NCBI GenBank assembly: GCA_024811115.1
Contig: JAKOGH010000861.1
Span: 56,394 to 120,393 of the forward strand
Source of the DNA: Terana coerulea
Lineage: Eukaryota > Basidiomycota > Agaricomycetes > Polyporales > Phanerochaetaceae
Direction: 5' to 3'
Length of the DNA stretch: 64,000 bases
Positions 21,611 to 33,950 of this stretch are shown here, in pieces (position 1 is the first letter of the stretch; every line of letters starts with the position of its first letter). Under the pieces are notes generated by a model that worked only from the letters and a program-made list of their open reading frames with translations, was not told where the DNA came from and made no database searches. Both the position numbers and the translations under genes were made by a program.

Positions 21611-24084
21611 GTTTTTGATGTAGAATTACGGCAGTCTTCTTGTTTTCGGGCATCCCATGCCGTGACATCGCCCTGCCGCAAGCATGACTGTTCTCGCAGC
21701 TCCGAGTCGTGGGTCTCTACGAGAATGCTGTTTTGCCGCTCACGAACCTGGTCGTATTTACACTCAAAATGAAGCAGACAGTGGTAGAAACCGGAATATG
21801 TAGACGGGACAATGCGTTGGTGCGGACTTCAGGGACAGGAGCCTGTGTAGAATCACACAGTGCTGGAGGTTGGAGAAAAGACGAGTTTGGGCGCTTTGAC
21901 GCATCACACGCTCCCAATATGGTACCCTCCAGCTTTGTGGCGCAGGCCCTTGTTTGATCTGCTCCTCCAGCGTCTCCCCTCTCTCACCGTGACAGTCTTC
22001 GACGTCCGACTCCAAGTGAACGGAGGACCGTCTGGCCAGAATGCTCCGTGCCGCGTTCCTCGTTATGCACCCTATGCAATGTGCGCGTTTCATCGCACAG
22101 CAAGTGTCACGGCTAATTGCGGAAATCGCAAGCTTGCTGGCGACCCTGTGACACGTCCGGACAAGAACTAAGGGAGACATTCTAAGCGTCATCTAGGAGC
22201 TGACATCGAAACGGCAGGTTGCTAGCCGCCGTGGAAAAATATTGGGCAGATCTGTTGCACGCCGCTTGACGCTCAGGAGCACAACTACCATATTTGTGAG
22301 TTTACCATCAGTCAGGGTCTGTGACGGTACGCTCGTGTACACCCCTCGAAGAAAAAAGTGACGGATTCAGGAATACGCTCTTGAAGGGGTTGTTTGGAGT
22401 TGAATTCATGCAACATTTGGCACATCTGAGAGGAGCTTGAAAGGATAAAAGGGTGCGTCGCCTTGGAGTCAAACTCTCTGCATCAAGCCACGTTTGCCAG
22501 CCTCGCCATGAGCTCACACAAATTTCCCCCCGAAGATAAAGGTTGCATACTTGCCTCTCGAGGCCCTTCCAAAACCTGATCCCTCGTCACCGAAATCTGA
22601 AGAATATACCCTCGCCGTCGGTCCTGCACTGTGCGAAAAGGTCAGTTATGGCCGTAGTGTTCCTTAGTCATACGTCGTACTCAACTCAGCGGTTACGGAT
22701 AACAGAAGCGACGTACAAGGCCTGTCTTCTGCATGAACAGAAGGTGTTGACCGAGTTGCTGCGGCGCCGCCTCTGTGAGTACCCGCTACTCAGTGCATTT
22801 TGACTCATCTGCTGATGCGGCATGAATTCATCAATGGCTATACGGCACGCCGTGATGAAAATAGGGCGAGGTAAGCGGCGACCCAACCGCAAAGATGATC
22901 TATACGCAGATGCCGTACTACGGCTCGCCGAAGATCGTCTTCCGCTACGGAGTTGAGCCGTACAACTGGCCTGACTTCGGCGTCTCGCCCTGCACGCATG
23001 TACTCACTGCGGGAGGTTGGTGCCTTGGTGCGCGGGCTGGAGGATGGGACTGTTGGGTTCCGGAAGCTGTCTAGGAGAGAATTGGAGGAGCGGGCTGTGT
23101 CTCAGTGTACTACCTTACGAGGTGCAACCGATGTTGCATCTCACCGCGTAGATACTGGTCGCCGGCCCAATAGGGGCCCCAGACACTATTTCTCGGCGCC
23201 TGAGGAAGCGCACGGTCAAGACGACTCGTCTCACCAATGGTGATGAGGACTGATCCGCTTTTGATATTTTTAATCTTATGCCACCTATCACTCGGTCTTA
23301 TGAATTGTGCCTGATAACTCATCCAAATAATATGTTCTTTTCACTTATTCCGATGACCTTTTGTCAGTGAGAGAAATGTTCAAGAAATGAATGAATATCA
23401 TTTCCGGACATATCTCTCAAAGACAAACCTCATCACCTGCCTTCGAGATGAGTTCTGAAATATCCATTTGACACTATGCCTCTGTCCGTCTCTACTTGGC
23501 CATGACTTATTCACAAGCAGAGCCAATCATTGGTTATTTATTAATCACGCAATTTAGTTCTAGAGCTAAACATATTCTGATATCTGCATGCAGCTCTGCT
23601 TCGTGATTTGTCATGACATCCATCACTTGCTCCTGTTTTGTGAGGCCTCTGCTCAGGACGTATCCAATGCATTTACACTTCCGCAACTGTCCGACTTTGT
23701 CATACAGGGTTCAATCAGCACGTCGCGCTGCTTCATTGGCAAAGGGATCTGCGACAGCGCGCCGAAGGTGATTCAGAGAACGCGAGACAGCGGCCAATGT
23801 CTGACGATGCTGGCTGGGGGATTTGCGACGGTCGCTCAGCCCTAGTTCCAAGAAATAAAACACCGTACGCGACGCTCCAGCGGGAAGCTGAGCGGCATTG
23901 ATGTGACGCTGACTCGACCTGAAACAAAGCAAGCCGTCTGATCTAAAAAGGGTCCTACCGGAATGAGCATGGTAAGTCTCAACGTCCTGTACACGTGGAG
24001 TAATGTGCCGACCTCTAGGTTGTTGTCTAGGCACCCACGCTGCTGCGCAATCCATTACGGCGACTTGGTAAATTCACGGAGACG

Positions 24085-27000
24085 GAGAGCGCGAGCGACC
24101 CGGCAATTACGGGACGCAGCCTCGGTTCGCGCCTCGAATAGGTGACTAGTGTGAGGCTGTCTTCGTCAACCTATGCCGTATACTCTGAGGGCTTGCGCAA
24201 GTCGCTACTCGCAGAATGCGGCCACGGACCGTGCCTTTGTGTTCTCCCAGCAGCGTACTTGCACTTTGAGTCCACGACCGTCCTGGGGGCTTCATAACCG
24301 GCAGCGTGAGAGCGCGAGCAACCAGCCTCGGGCGACATGCAGCCTCGGCCAACGCTCTCGTCGTTCCCGATTCCGTGGCCGCGGTCTTCTACCATCTCAT
24401 AGCCCAGATCCACGGAGTCAGACGGCGCTGATGACCTGCCAAGACCGCGGGCGCAGCCCCGAGTTCGCGTAGCAAAGGGAGGTGACAGTGGGGCTTGTCG
24501 TGACGGCGCAAATTGACAGCTGCCGATTGGCGGGAGAGGCGCAGCCTAACCACCAAGCGCAAAGGGTCAGCACATCGGCCGCTTCAGGACAGAATAGAAC
24601 GGTAAGCGACGCACAAGTGGGAGGTACGCTTGCTGATACATGGCCAACATGGCCGAAACAACGAGCCGATTGGTTTACGCACCCTGGGCCCTAACAAATT
24701 GGGGGAGATAAATTTCAACGTCTCATCTACACGAAGTGGCATACTGACTGAATGACATGCGTTCTGCCGCGCATTCTCCGACGCTTCGCAGACCGCGGCG
24801 GTCCAGCCCCTATTGCCTCTTCATGCTGTAGTGCGTTGCTTCTGCGACCTGGAGTTCATGCCCGCCAACTATGAGCGCGCAAGAAGCAGTCGTGCTCGTC
24901 GGCGCTGGGGCCCTCCTCCCGTAAACACCTTCTTGAAAAATCAGTCGGCTCCTTTCCGCTGATTCCCTTCTGTTGACTGCACGAGCAACCTGCCGCATAC
25001 GAGACGTTGCTGCAGTCCAAGCGTTTTTCTTGGCTCGTTTGCATTTTCATCGGCATCGACGCCGAGAGCACTCGCTTGTCTGCCTGCCAAACGCGAGGGA
25101 TGGAGCGGCGGATCACGTAGTCGCTGTCTCCTGCCGTAGTCGCTTTCTTCGGCCTTTGTGCAGCTCGCATGCGCTGACTCTGAGAGCGTGAGCAACCCGC
25201 CGCGCACGGGATGCAGCCGCGGTCAACGCTCTCGTCGTCTTTCAATTCCGTGGTTGCCGCATTCTCTCGCACTCGCATCGCAGACACGCTCATTGCGGGT
25301 TGCAGCCTCAATGCGCTGCTATCTCTATCCATCCCTACGGTAGCCACACGATGTCAAATAATCCAATGTCCAGGCGGCTGGAATCTCCTAAAAGCAATAA
25401 AGAACAATTAGTAAGCACCTTGGAAGCCTCAAGAAATGAGGGCGGTAAGCGACGCACTACCAGAAATTATGCCCGCCGACTTGTCCGAGAATGATTGATC
25501 ATTTGGCCAAATCAGAAATCTAGCGGAGCGAACTTGGTAAGCCACCACGTCTCATACGCGCCAAGCGATGTACTGACCTCGGATTGTTGCCTGGACACTG
25601 GTGCCGCTCCGCGATCCCCAACTGGCGTTCCAAGATCACTGACCGCAGCTGTTTGATGCCCCGCGAGCATAACGGCGGAACACGAGTTCGCCGCAAATTC
25701 ACGGCTCGCTCGATGCGTAATTCGACGGAAGCAAAGCGCGTGAGCATCCCGCCGAGCGCGACATGCAGCCGCGTCTCAAGCCGCCGTGGATGCTCTCGCG
25801 TGGTCACGATTGCCGATTGTCTCTAGACCCATTTCGACGGACCTCGACGACGCGAATGGCCCACGGAGCACGACAGGCTGTCACCAGTCCTGTCGTCCAT
25901 GGTCTCCTGCTCTCGCCATTGTCGTTTCGCCGTATCGAGGCTAATTTTTCCGGGGCCTGGGTGGCGCGCCACGGCAAGATACCGCCATGGCTTAGGCCGG
26001 TACTGTCTCCGAGCCTGCAGGCACTTGGGCGCACGACCCGTAAGGACATTCCCGCTGACCCTGAGAGCGTGAGCAGCCCGCCGCGTGCGAGATGTAGCCG
26101 CAGGTTACGGCCCTCGATGTCCAGTGCCATCACGGCGTCTTCATCGGCTCTCCCGGGTGTCCTTTTCGCTACGATTTGGGAGTACGTCGCTCGTCGAGAG
26201 CGAGACGGACCGGTGGCACACTCGATTATTGCCTGTATTTGCCCGCTGCCTGTATTGTCGCTTGTGACCACTGCCCTGCCACTCATTTTCGCGAACTCTG
26301 ACGGCGTGAGCAACCCGCCGGTTACGGGATGTAGCCGCGGTCTCCGCCCTGAGTAGTCTCCAATCGCGTGGTCGTAGGGTTCATCGTCTCGTAGCCCGGA
26401 CCTGCGGAGTCAGAGAGCGTGAGCGACCTGCCGATCGCGGGATGCAGACGCGGTTCGCGCGCTCCGCTATGTCCGTAGCCGTGACCGTCGCGCGAGACCG
26501 GGTAATCGAACCTAGGGGCACGAATGCAGGCGCGAGCGACCGAACGCGGGACATATCCACGGCATACGCCGCCTGTTGCGTTTGCATGCACTCTGTGCGG
26601 CGTTCGTGAAGTTCGTTCTTGACTACAACGAGGGCGTGAGCGACCCGCCGCTCGCGAGATGCAGGCGTGTTGCTTACCCTTGGTCGCTCTCCCCGACTAC
26701 CTCCAGCCTCGTTTTGACCAACGCCGACAGCGTGAGCAACCCGGCGCGCGCGGGATGCAGCCGCTTTCCCCGCCCCTCGTAGTCTTGTTCCTTGGTCGCC
26801 CGCGTCTTCGACAGTCCTACCGACTCCGAGTGCGTGAGCAACCCGCCGTTCGTGGGATGCCGACGCGTTCCCCGCTCCTCATGGTCTTCTGCCCTGGTCG
26901 CCGCCATCTTCGACCATTTTCGACCCATTTCCACCCGCTCTGAGTGCGTGAGCAACCCGCCGCTCGCGAGATGCAGCCGCGTTTCCCGCCTCTCGTGGTC

Positions 27001-27440
27001 GTCTGCCCTGGTCTCCGCCACGCTCGCCAATCTTCCATCCCGTTTCCACCGACTTCGAGTGCGTGAGCAACCCGCCGCCCGCGGGATGCAGCCGCAGTCC
27101 ACGCTCCCTGTGGTGTTGTGCCCGCGCCGTCGCATTCTCCCGCTATCTTGCCGTTTGTATTCGCCCAGTCCGAGTGCGTGAGCAACCTGCCGCTCGCGGG
27201 ATGTAGCTGCGTCCCGCCTCTTGCGGTCATTTTCCTGATATCCACCGCGCTCGCCAATCGACGACTCCGTTTCCACCGACTTCGAGTGCGTGAGCAACCC
27301 GCCGCCCGCGAGATGCAGCCGCAGTCGCCGCCCCTAGCCGTCCGGCGCCTCGTTCTCTATCTCCCTGGGGTCTAGTGCCCGCCGCCTCCCAAGACGCGGG
27401 CAGCCGATCAAGCGCGAGATGCAGCCGCGCGTCGCGCGCC
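24085..27440. repeat. Degenerate 115-bp repeat array, unit B
   Basis: Counterpart of the unit A array. Dense cores start near 26832, 26945, 27061, 27176 and 27289 (intervals 113, 116, 115 and 113 bp), with cores also at 26304, 26417, 26634 and 26730 and sparser degenerate ones back to about 24090. The core count is nearly the same as in unit A, so most of the array predates the segment duplication. Confidence 0.8.
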
Positions 27441-28920
27441 GCAGAGGGCGGGTCGGACGTAACGACGGCCAGGGCGCGAGGCGCAGGCTGAAAAGCGCTG
27501 GGCGCGACGGGTGAGTCGTGTATTCTGCGGGCACACGCGTTGTGACACTCACCGTGGAACGCAGCGACGGCTGCCGGGCGCCGATGCGTCCGACGCAACA
27601 CACCGCCGTCCCGCGACTGGTTTCGCGCGGCCGTTCTCGAGACGTCTAGAGCGCCGCCTTGCGTCGTAGCCTCTGGCGTTGCTTCGTCGGCGTCGTTCTA
27701 CGGCATGCGCGGTCTTGACACAGCGTGTCTTGAGGTCCCGCGAGGGACACTTGACGGCTGGGCGAGGTTGTTTGCGAGGTCAGCACGCGACCTACGCATT
27801 CGAGAAACAGACGCTTACCTGGACGTTCAGCTGCGATGCCGCCGGCGGAGGCGAGACGCAGCACGCAGGGCGAGACACGCGCGCCGTCACGGCGTCGAGA
27901 CGACGTATCGCGCTCCGCCGAGCGGGCATCAAACAGCCGCGCTCGGGACGGTGAGGGCTGGCAGGGTTGACGTCGGGGCGTTCATGCTGCGCAGACGCAA
28001 TGCACAGCCTTCGGGCGGCCCAGCGGTGTTCGATGGCGCGAAGCGGGTTGCGCAAAGACGCCATACATCGACGGCCCGCGAACGAGGGGCCGCCTGCGGT
28101 CCAGCCACTGTCAGTCGAGCCCTTCAGTGACGCAAATGACCGTACTGACGTTGTATCAGTACACAGCAACCTGGCGGCGGCGTGGCCACAGTGGATTTTG
28201 CGTCGACGCAACGGATTGCGTTCCCGCGAGCTGCGAGGCGTCGAGACCCTATATCGAGCTCCCGCGAGCGGTGCCCCGGCGTCGGGCGTGCCTGCGATAC
28301 ACCCAATGGTCAGTGTCTGCTACAATAAAGTACGGTCGAGTGCAACTGACCTTGTTTCATAGGGCCATATATCTACATCCTGTCGCCTGGACATGCCGTG
28401 TAAGTCTTATTCACTCTCGCTGCAAGCCAAACGACGTATACTTACCTCTGGTGAGCAGACGCGCGGTCGGTTTGCCGTGAGGCAACAGATCTTCTTCCCG
28501 CGAGCGAGGGCTAGCAAAAGGAGACAGGTGAGCATGCTTTCGCTGAGACGTCTACGCACAGCTGTTGAGGATAACAACAGGTACTTACCGAGCGTTATCC
28601 GCCCCCTTGTATGCGCATATCTCAGGGCTCTGGAACTGGCTTGGTCTGCGTTGGTTGGGGCAGAGTGCAGGCGCACTGGCGGGCTGAGGGGAAGTTGAGT
28701 TTAGTACAACGACAGCGGCAGCAGCGCGATAGACAGCGGAGGACGCACCACGGACGAGTTTGGGTGGTGCGAGAGGCACGCGAACGTTGCGCCAAAGCGT
28801 CGATCGGCGGCCACTTGCAGGCGCTGGAAGGGGTCGCGTCGAGGTGCAGAAGGCGGAAGGGAGGCGCGAGGTCGCGCGTCGATCGGTGGTCCGCGTGAGC
28901 GCGATGTGTCCGGATGCAGA

Positions 28921-29010
28921 GTGTCGAGTAGAGTGTCGAGTCGAGTAGAGTACTAAGGAGGTGTCGAGTAGAGTGAGGATACAGGTTGTCGAGTAGAATG
29001 AGGATACAGA
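28921..29010. repeat. Short tandem repeats (GTCGAGTAGAGT), unit B/C junction
   Basis: Same repeat block upstream of F-box copy C with small differences in copy order; it lies about 210-300 bp before the start codon, as in unit B. Confidence 0.7.
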
Positions 29011-29175
29011 GTCACGTTTCTAGGTCTGTCGATCGATGCCCCGGACGGCGGAGCTACGTCGCCGCGCATCAAGTGCGGGGAAACGTCGACAGTGGCGCCG
29101 GCGTCGGTGGCCAAATGAGCGGCCGTGGCGCGCGCTTCGGCACGGACGTGCGCTCCGACATTCCGTCATGCGCTG

Positions 29176-30408
29176 CTCGCCGAGGCCGCCGCCCATCACC
29201 TCATCCGCAACCGCATCATGTCCCCCTCGCTTCCAGCGTTGCCCCTCGAGCTCTGGCTCGCCATCCTCCGCTTCGCCACCCTCTCCCACGCGACCGCGTC
29301 GCTGTGCGCAACGACCTATGCGCCGTTCCAGGCCGCCGCGCTGCTCAGCGTCGACACGGACGCCGTCGCCGTCAAGCGCGCCGTCGTCTGCGTCTGCAAG
29401 CTCTGGCGACACCTCGCCCGCCGCCTGCTCTTCGAGGACGTGCTCATCACGCGCGATGTGCCCGCGCTGCAGCGAGCCTTGGCGGCGGACGGAGGCGGAG
29501 ACGCGACGCACAGATGGGTTCGCCGCGCATGTGTGCCCTATCACAGCTGCACGCCATACAGCTCCAACGACCTCGCCGCGCTCGCGAACCTGCTGCAAGC
29601 TTGTCCTGGCCTGGAGGTGCTTGCCAGACCGATTACGCACCAGTCAGACATCATGACCTTCGACTATCCGGCCGTCGACTGTCCTGCCCTGACGTCCCTC
29701 AAGCGTCTGGACTGGTGGCATTACAACGAGGCGGCGCGGAGCGGCGGCCTGAACGCGCTCACCGACGTCATCCACGCCGCCCCCAATCTGCAGTACCTGT
29801 CCATAGGCGGCGACCTGTGGCTGAACCTCATGCACCGCGGCGTCCTCGACGTCCCCGCCCTCACCACACTCCGCATCCGCCGGATGAACGTCCTCTTCCT
29901 GCAGCAGGTCTGCCGCTGGCGCATGCCCCAGCTGACGCACGTTGTCATCGACGTCTTCAGCACGGCGAACCTGCTGTGCCCGCTGTGGGACCAGTACGGC
30001 GCGCAGATCCGGACGGTAGAGTTCGGCGTGAACCTCAAGTTCTACGTGCTGGACCTCGTCCCGCACGTCCTCGTCAACTGCCCGACGCTCGACGCGCTCG
30101 GATACTACATCCTGTTCACCGCGGTGCCGCATGGCCCCAGCAGGCACACACATCCCTCACGACGCTGAGATGGCATGCGCACGCCAACGCGTGCTTCTCC
30201 GCGACGGATCCCGCTTTTTGGGAGCACCTCGCAGCACACGTCGCCGTCTTCTCGCGGCCCTTCTTCCCCGCACTCCAGCGCATTATCTTGCACGGCAGCT
30301 GGGAGCCCGCTTTGGCCGACGAGCGATTCTGGGCTTTGGCAAAGACGCTCAGGGACCGGGGAGTGATGGTCGAGAGGCACCCTTGACCTTGGCAATGGTA
30401 CGGCTTAG
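29176..30408. repeat. Tandem segmental duplication, partial unit C
   Basis: Homology to units A and B runs through the F-box gene and stops about 20 bases after its stop codon, within the first codons of the NNT-derived sequence. From about 30409 the sequence is unrelated to the other units. Confidence 0.92.
29218..30386 (+). CDS. F-box-like protein, copy C (one-base frameshift)
   Basis: Third copy of the gene. It starts MSPSLPALPLELW, keeps the F-box consensus, and has the same four-C run as copy A after His-Gly-Pro. The frame closes at 30168, although the remaining 72 or so codons are intact in another frame up to 30386. It differs from copy B by a handful of residues (Pro for Arg in the VRALQ segment, Asn for Ser in STASLL, Cys for Phe near the C-terminus). 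Here the downstream NNT fragment is absent. This copy is followed by single-copy DNA and marks the right border of the duplicated array. Confidence 0.72.
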
Positions 30409-30914
30409 TGATAGGTCATCCTTGTTGTACGTTTACGTTCGCGTTCACGCTTTCTCGCTGTGGTCGTTGAGGAGCGTGTTGTACTTTACTGTTATACATA
30501 GAAGCTGCTGATGCTTATTACACACGACATTTTGCGGCACATTAGAAGATATCGCAACGTAGCCATCGAAGCAAACTGTACTTTATGCACTCAATTAGAT
30601 TAACGTTTGAAGAACAATGAGGTATCGAGGTAGCGACAGATCATGGGGAAAGCGAGGAACTCTACAGGCACGATGCGACAATGTTGCAGAGAACCCGAAT
30701 ACAAAGTGGATAGACGCCAACAATGTCCAGGGTATAAAGGCTACGGATACACAGAGGGAACAGGAGCAGTAGGACGCGAGACGAGAACACTGAGGACGAG
30801 AACGAGAGCACAAGGTAACAGAAAACGGAACACAACATTCGACGACATTCGGATCTCGCTTAGGGCTGGCAGGGACGCAGAGGGGCACAGTCAAGCGAGG
30901 GCACTGCAGCGCAC
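30409..30914. other. Sequence right of the duplication, no gene seen
   Basis: Unique sequence with short frames only. It could contain the 3' untranslated region of the minus-strand gene that ends at 30915. Confidence 0.4.
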
Positions 30915-31754
30915 TCACGGCCGAGGCGGTTGCCTGCGCTGCTGTTGGTACGTGCCCCGACCGCGTCCCCCTGCGCTCGACGAGCCGGCATGATGGTGCC
31001 CGTTCACGTTGAAGTGCGTGCCCCGCCCCGCCGCCGTAGAGTTCCCCGAGGGGGCATAGCCCTGGGAGTGGGCATGCGCAGAGGGACTGTACGACGGCGG
31101 GTTCGGATGCGCAAGCGAAGCACCGCTATGTGTGTTGTTGTACCAGCTAGACGAGCCGCGAGTGACCGAAGGACCTGCCGGCGAGCCCGTGTTTGTGTGT
31201 GCGAGGGGGCACTGCCATGCATGTTATTAGATCGGTGGGGTGGAGCCCCGAGCCATTGAGGGAGTGGCGGGCGAGCCTGGGTAGGCCGGCGGTGCGGCGT
31301 AGGAGCCCCGCGACCAGGCTGCGCATGTGCAGGAGCGTAGGACGGAAGAGAATGCCCACGGGCCATGCTAGGATACGGATATGGGTTCACGTTCGGGGCT
31401 TGAGCTGGGTGTTGTGCCGAAGTCGCCCGTTGGCCTGCCCTCACGTCCGTAGTCACGGCGAGTGGCTGGCGTTGCGTGGACCGCGCTTGCAGGTGGATAT
31501 GGATATCCAGAGTGGGAGGAGCGCGTCTGCGCGTTGGATGTGTCGGGAAGCTCTATATCCATGCGGAACATCCCTCCAGCATAGCTGGCCTGGCTGCTGC
31601 CGGAGCCGGAGCTGCCGGGCGGGCTCGGGGTGTAGGCCTGACGCCGCCTGGCATGGGGTGGGATATCTATGGGCGACGACGAAGCAGAGTTTCCGCTGGT
31701 GACGGAGGACGGCGAGCTGCCCGTGGGTTCAGGAGGACTGCGGTTGCTGCTCAT
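30915..31754 (-). CDS. Ser/Pro/Gly-rich low-complexity protein, frame disturbed
   Basis: The minus strand from the ATG at 31754 reads as a low-complexity protein rich in Ser, Pro, Tyr, Gly and His. It starts MSSNRSPPEPTG, passes ASYAGGMFRMDIELP and NVNPYPYPSMARGHS, and ends in an RGRGTYQQQRRQPPRP tail at the TGA 30915-30917. The composition is continuous but the reading frame is not. A 40-bp GTGAGG...CAG segment near 31420 could be an intron. Two more frame changes, near a G4 run (about 31308) and a C5 run (about 31210), look like homopolymer indels. The protein is probably intrinsically disordered; the RG-rich tail suggests RNA binding, which is speculative. No family recognised. Confidence 0.5.
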
Positions 31755-31814
31755 CGTGCCCAACGATGTGCGCGGTAGAGGTGAAAGTTGATGGCTGGTC
31801 CCGTCCAAGCCCAA

Positions 31815-33104
31815 CGACTAGCTTTTATAGGTGACTGACGACGTGGGCTGTGTTCTGCCACAGCCGCTGTGGGTACTGCAATTGGCGGACGAGTGGCATA
31901 GAACACGAGCTGGGCAGAACACGAGGTTAAATAAAGCTCGTCTAGGCCAGGGCGCACAGGATACGAGGACGGCAGTCCGCACATCCTTCAGAGCTCGGTG
32001 GTGGTAGCTCTTCTTCCGGCGGGAAAGGACCACGTATGAGAGGCTGTCGCCAAATTACTGGCTCAGAAGGCCTATGACTCACCGAAACATACCAAATTAG
32101 TCGACGTGTAGTGCGCAGACCTACCTCTTCGGGGCACCGATGGTGTAGAGGCGCAAGAAAGCTGCGCAAAGAAGCCCTGGAGAGATTTGTCTTGTCCGTC
32201 TAAGATCCCTTGGTCGATTCGGCGTTCCGGGGCCAGGGCAAGCGTAACTGCACCATTGGTCGAGCAGTAAGACGGTCAGCCTCCCTCGTTGTTCCTCGTG
32301 CTGTCGCCAATGTAATCGGTGCGCCGGTACTCTAAGAATACTGATTATTAGCATCGAAGCTCACGATATGATCCAGCAGGCGAGTTGGTGAAGACAATAT
32401 GGAAGCACTCGGGCAAACTCGTCCTAGGATTTTAACCTTTACGACATCATCCCGCAAAGACTCCTAGGCTCTGCATAACACATCATGATGCAGACAGCGA
32501 TTGTTCCACGCTCAATGGACAATGGCGTACAGCCTGATCCATTGGCATGGACAGCCGAGGCAAGATAAAGCTCGTGACAGAATATTTCTAGAGAGTATTA
32601 GCTAACTCTGGACGCGGAACGAGTGGGATTCATATAGCAGTCCTAACTGGCAGCAAGTGCAGTGCAAAAAGGATTACAGATACGATGAACTAACCGAAGA
32701 AGTCCTACTTGACAGCAAGTGGCAAGGATGGCGAGAGAGCCACAGCAGCCGGAGGAAGCGAGCAGAGGTGACATGCCAAGGCAGCATCCGAGCATTTGAG
32801 CGCCGAAGCTGTGTGCGGTCATTGGGCCCGAGCTGTTTGGATTTGGCCAGATAGAGTGAGTCAGCACCGGTCTCTGACTTATAGTTCACTCACCGGGAAA
32901 CAAGCAGCGCAGTGAAGAGAAACCAAAAAGATAACACCAGAAAATCGGGAATGGATATCACAACATACCGCACAGCCAGCGTCAATACTTGTCATCTCTA
33001 GAAATTAGAGCGGAAATCGCGTCCGTTGCGATTGATTGAAAGGGGATGGCTATGCACAACGACCAGACCGAGAGCAAAATACTAGTGAAATGTGAGGTGT
33101 GAGG
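31815..33104. other. Intergenic region, no gene recognised
   Basis: Only short frames on both strands, none with a recognisable motif. It holds the 5' flank of the low-complexity gene and the 3' flank of mS38. Confidence 0.4.
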
Positions 33105-33950
33105 CTACTTTCTGCCTCTGTTCTCCTCCTGCATGCGAGTCAACTGAGAGAAGTACACGTCAGTTACATTCCGCTAGGGGAGTGGTCAAGAACATACCCG
33201 TCTCCGCTTCCTCAGTCTGTTGAGATGAGCTGGTCAGATATGTGCCTAAGAAGACATGTGAGGTCACGTACTTATGCTTCTTCATCTTCTTTCGCCTCTT
33301 CCTCTTCGTGCTATCCATCTGAACGTTGAACTCCGCCTGAGCAGCACTCAGCTCCTCCGCACGGCCTTCCGTCACATCCAAGCCGAGCCGTCGAAGGGTC
33401 TCCTCCCAAGCCATCGAAGCTCCAGCTCTATGAACCACCATGGCTCTCGCCAGCTGCCGCGCGGTATCAGCGTCGGACTCGGGTGACGCCTCTGGTGGGT
33501 CGTCAAAGCTTCCGGCATTGGCCGTCTCCGCCTTGACTGCCGGAGGAAAGATAAATGTCGGCGACGACTCAAAGATCGATGTCGCAGGTTGAGTGACGGT
33601 CAGAAGAGGTCGATGTAGGGAGAAGAATTGGTGGAGCTTGAGGTCATTCGGGTGTACCAAGGGATGGACCAGAGGGGGGTGATGTTGATACCCAACGATG
33701 AGGCAAGGGACGGCTTAGCGTCGTTAGCCAGCGATACTGGGGAGTGCGAAGGGACAGGATCCTCTACAACAGGTGAGGAGGGCGACGTTTCGCCATTCGC
33801 ATTCGTGGACGATGTCTCGACTTTGCTCTTGCTGTTTCCCGGATGGGGCTTAGCGGAGTTGAAATAACGTCCTCCTCCAGGCTTTGTAAAGACGGAGTAC
33901 GCTCTCCTCGCCGCTGGAAGCGGTCGAAGGAGGGTCGAGAGCGCAGACAT
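33105..33950 (-). CDS. COX24: Mitochondrial small-subunit ribosomal protein mS38 (COX24/AURKAIP1 type)
   Basis: The C-terminus reads TKRKRRKKMKKHK / LRKRRR / LTRMQEENRGRK, the very basic KMKKHK-RKRR signature of mS38 (yeast COX24/QRI5, human AURKAIP1), a mitoribosomal protein. Three exons fit: 33272-33950, a 19-bp microexon 33198-33216, and 33105-33143, with GT-AG introns of 55 and 54 bp. The N-terminus (MSALSTLLRPLPAARRAYS) looks like a mitochondrial targeting peptide. The frame changes once at a C6 run (33674-33679): before it the frame reads SLGINITP, after it LVHPNDLKLHQFFSLHRP. One extra C makes the whole CDS 738 bp, 245 residues, so a collapsed homopolymer is likely. Confidence 0.8.

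Larger units (their letters stand above)
15716..29175. repeat. Tandem segmental duplication, unit B
   Basis: This is the second collinear copy, 13,460 bp from anchor to anchor. It lacks the foldback element of unit A. Its F-box frame is the only uninterrupted one of the three. Confidence 0.93.
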
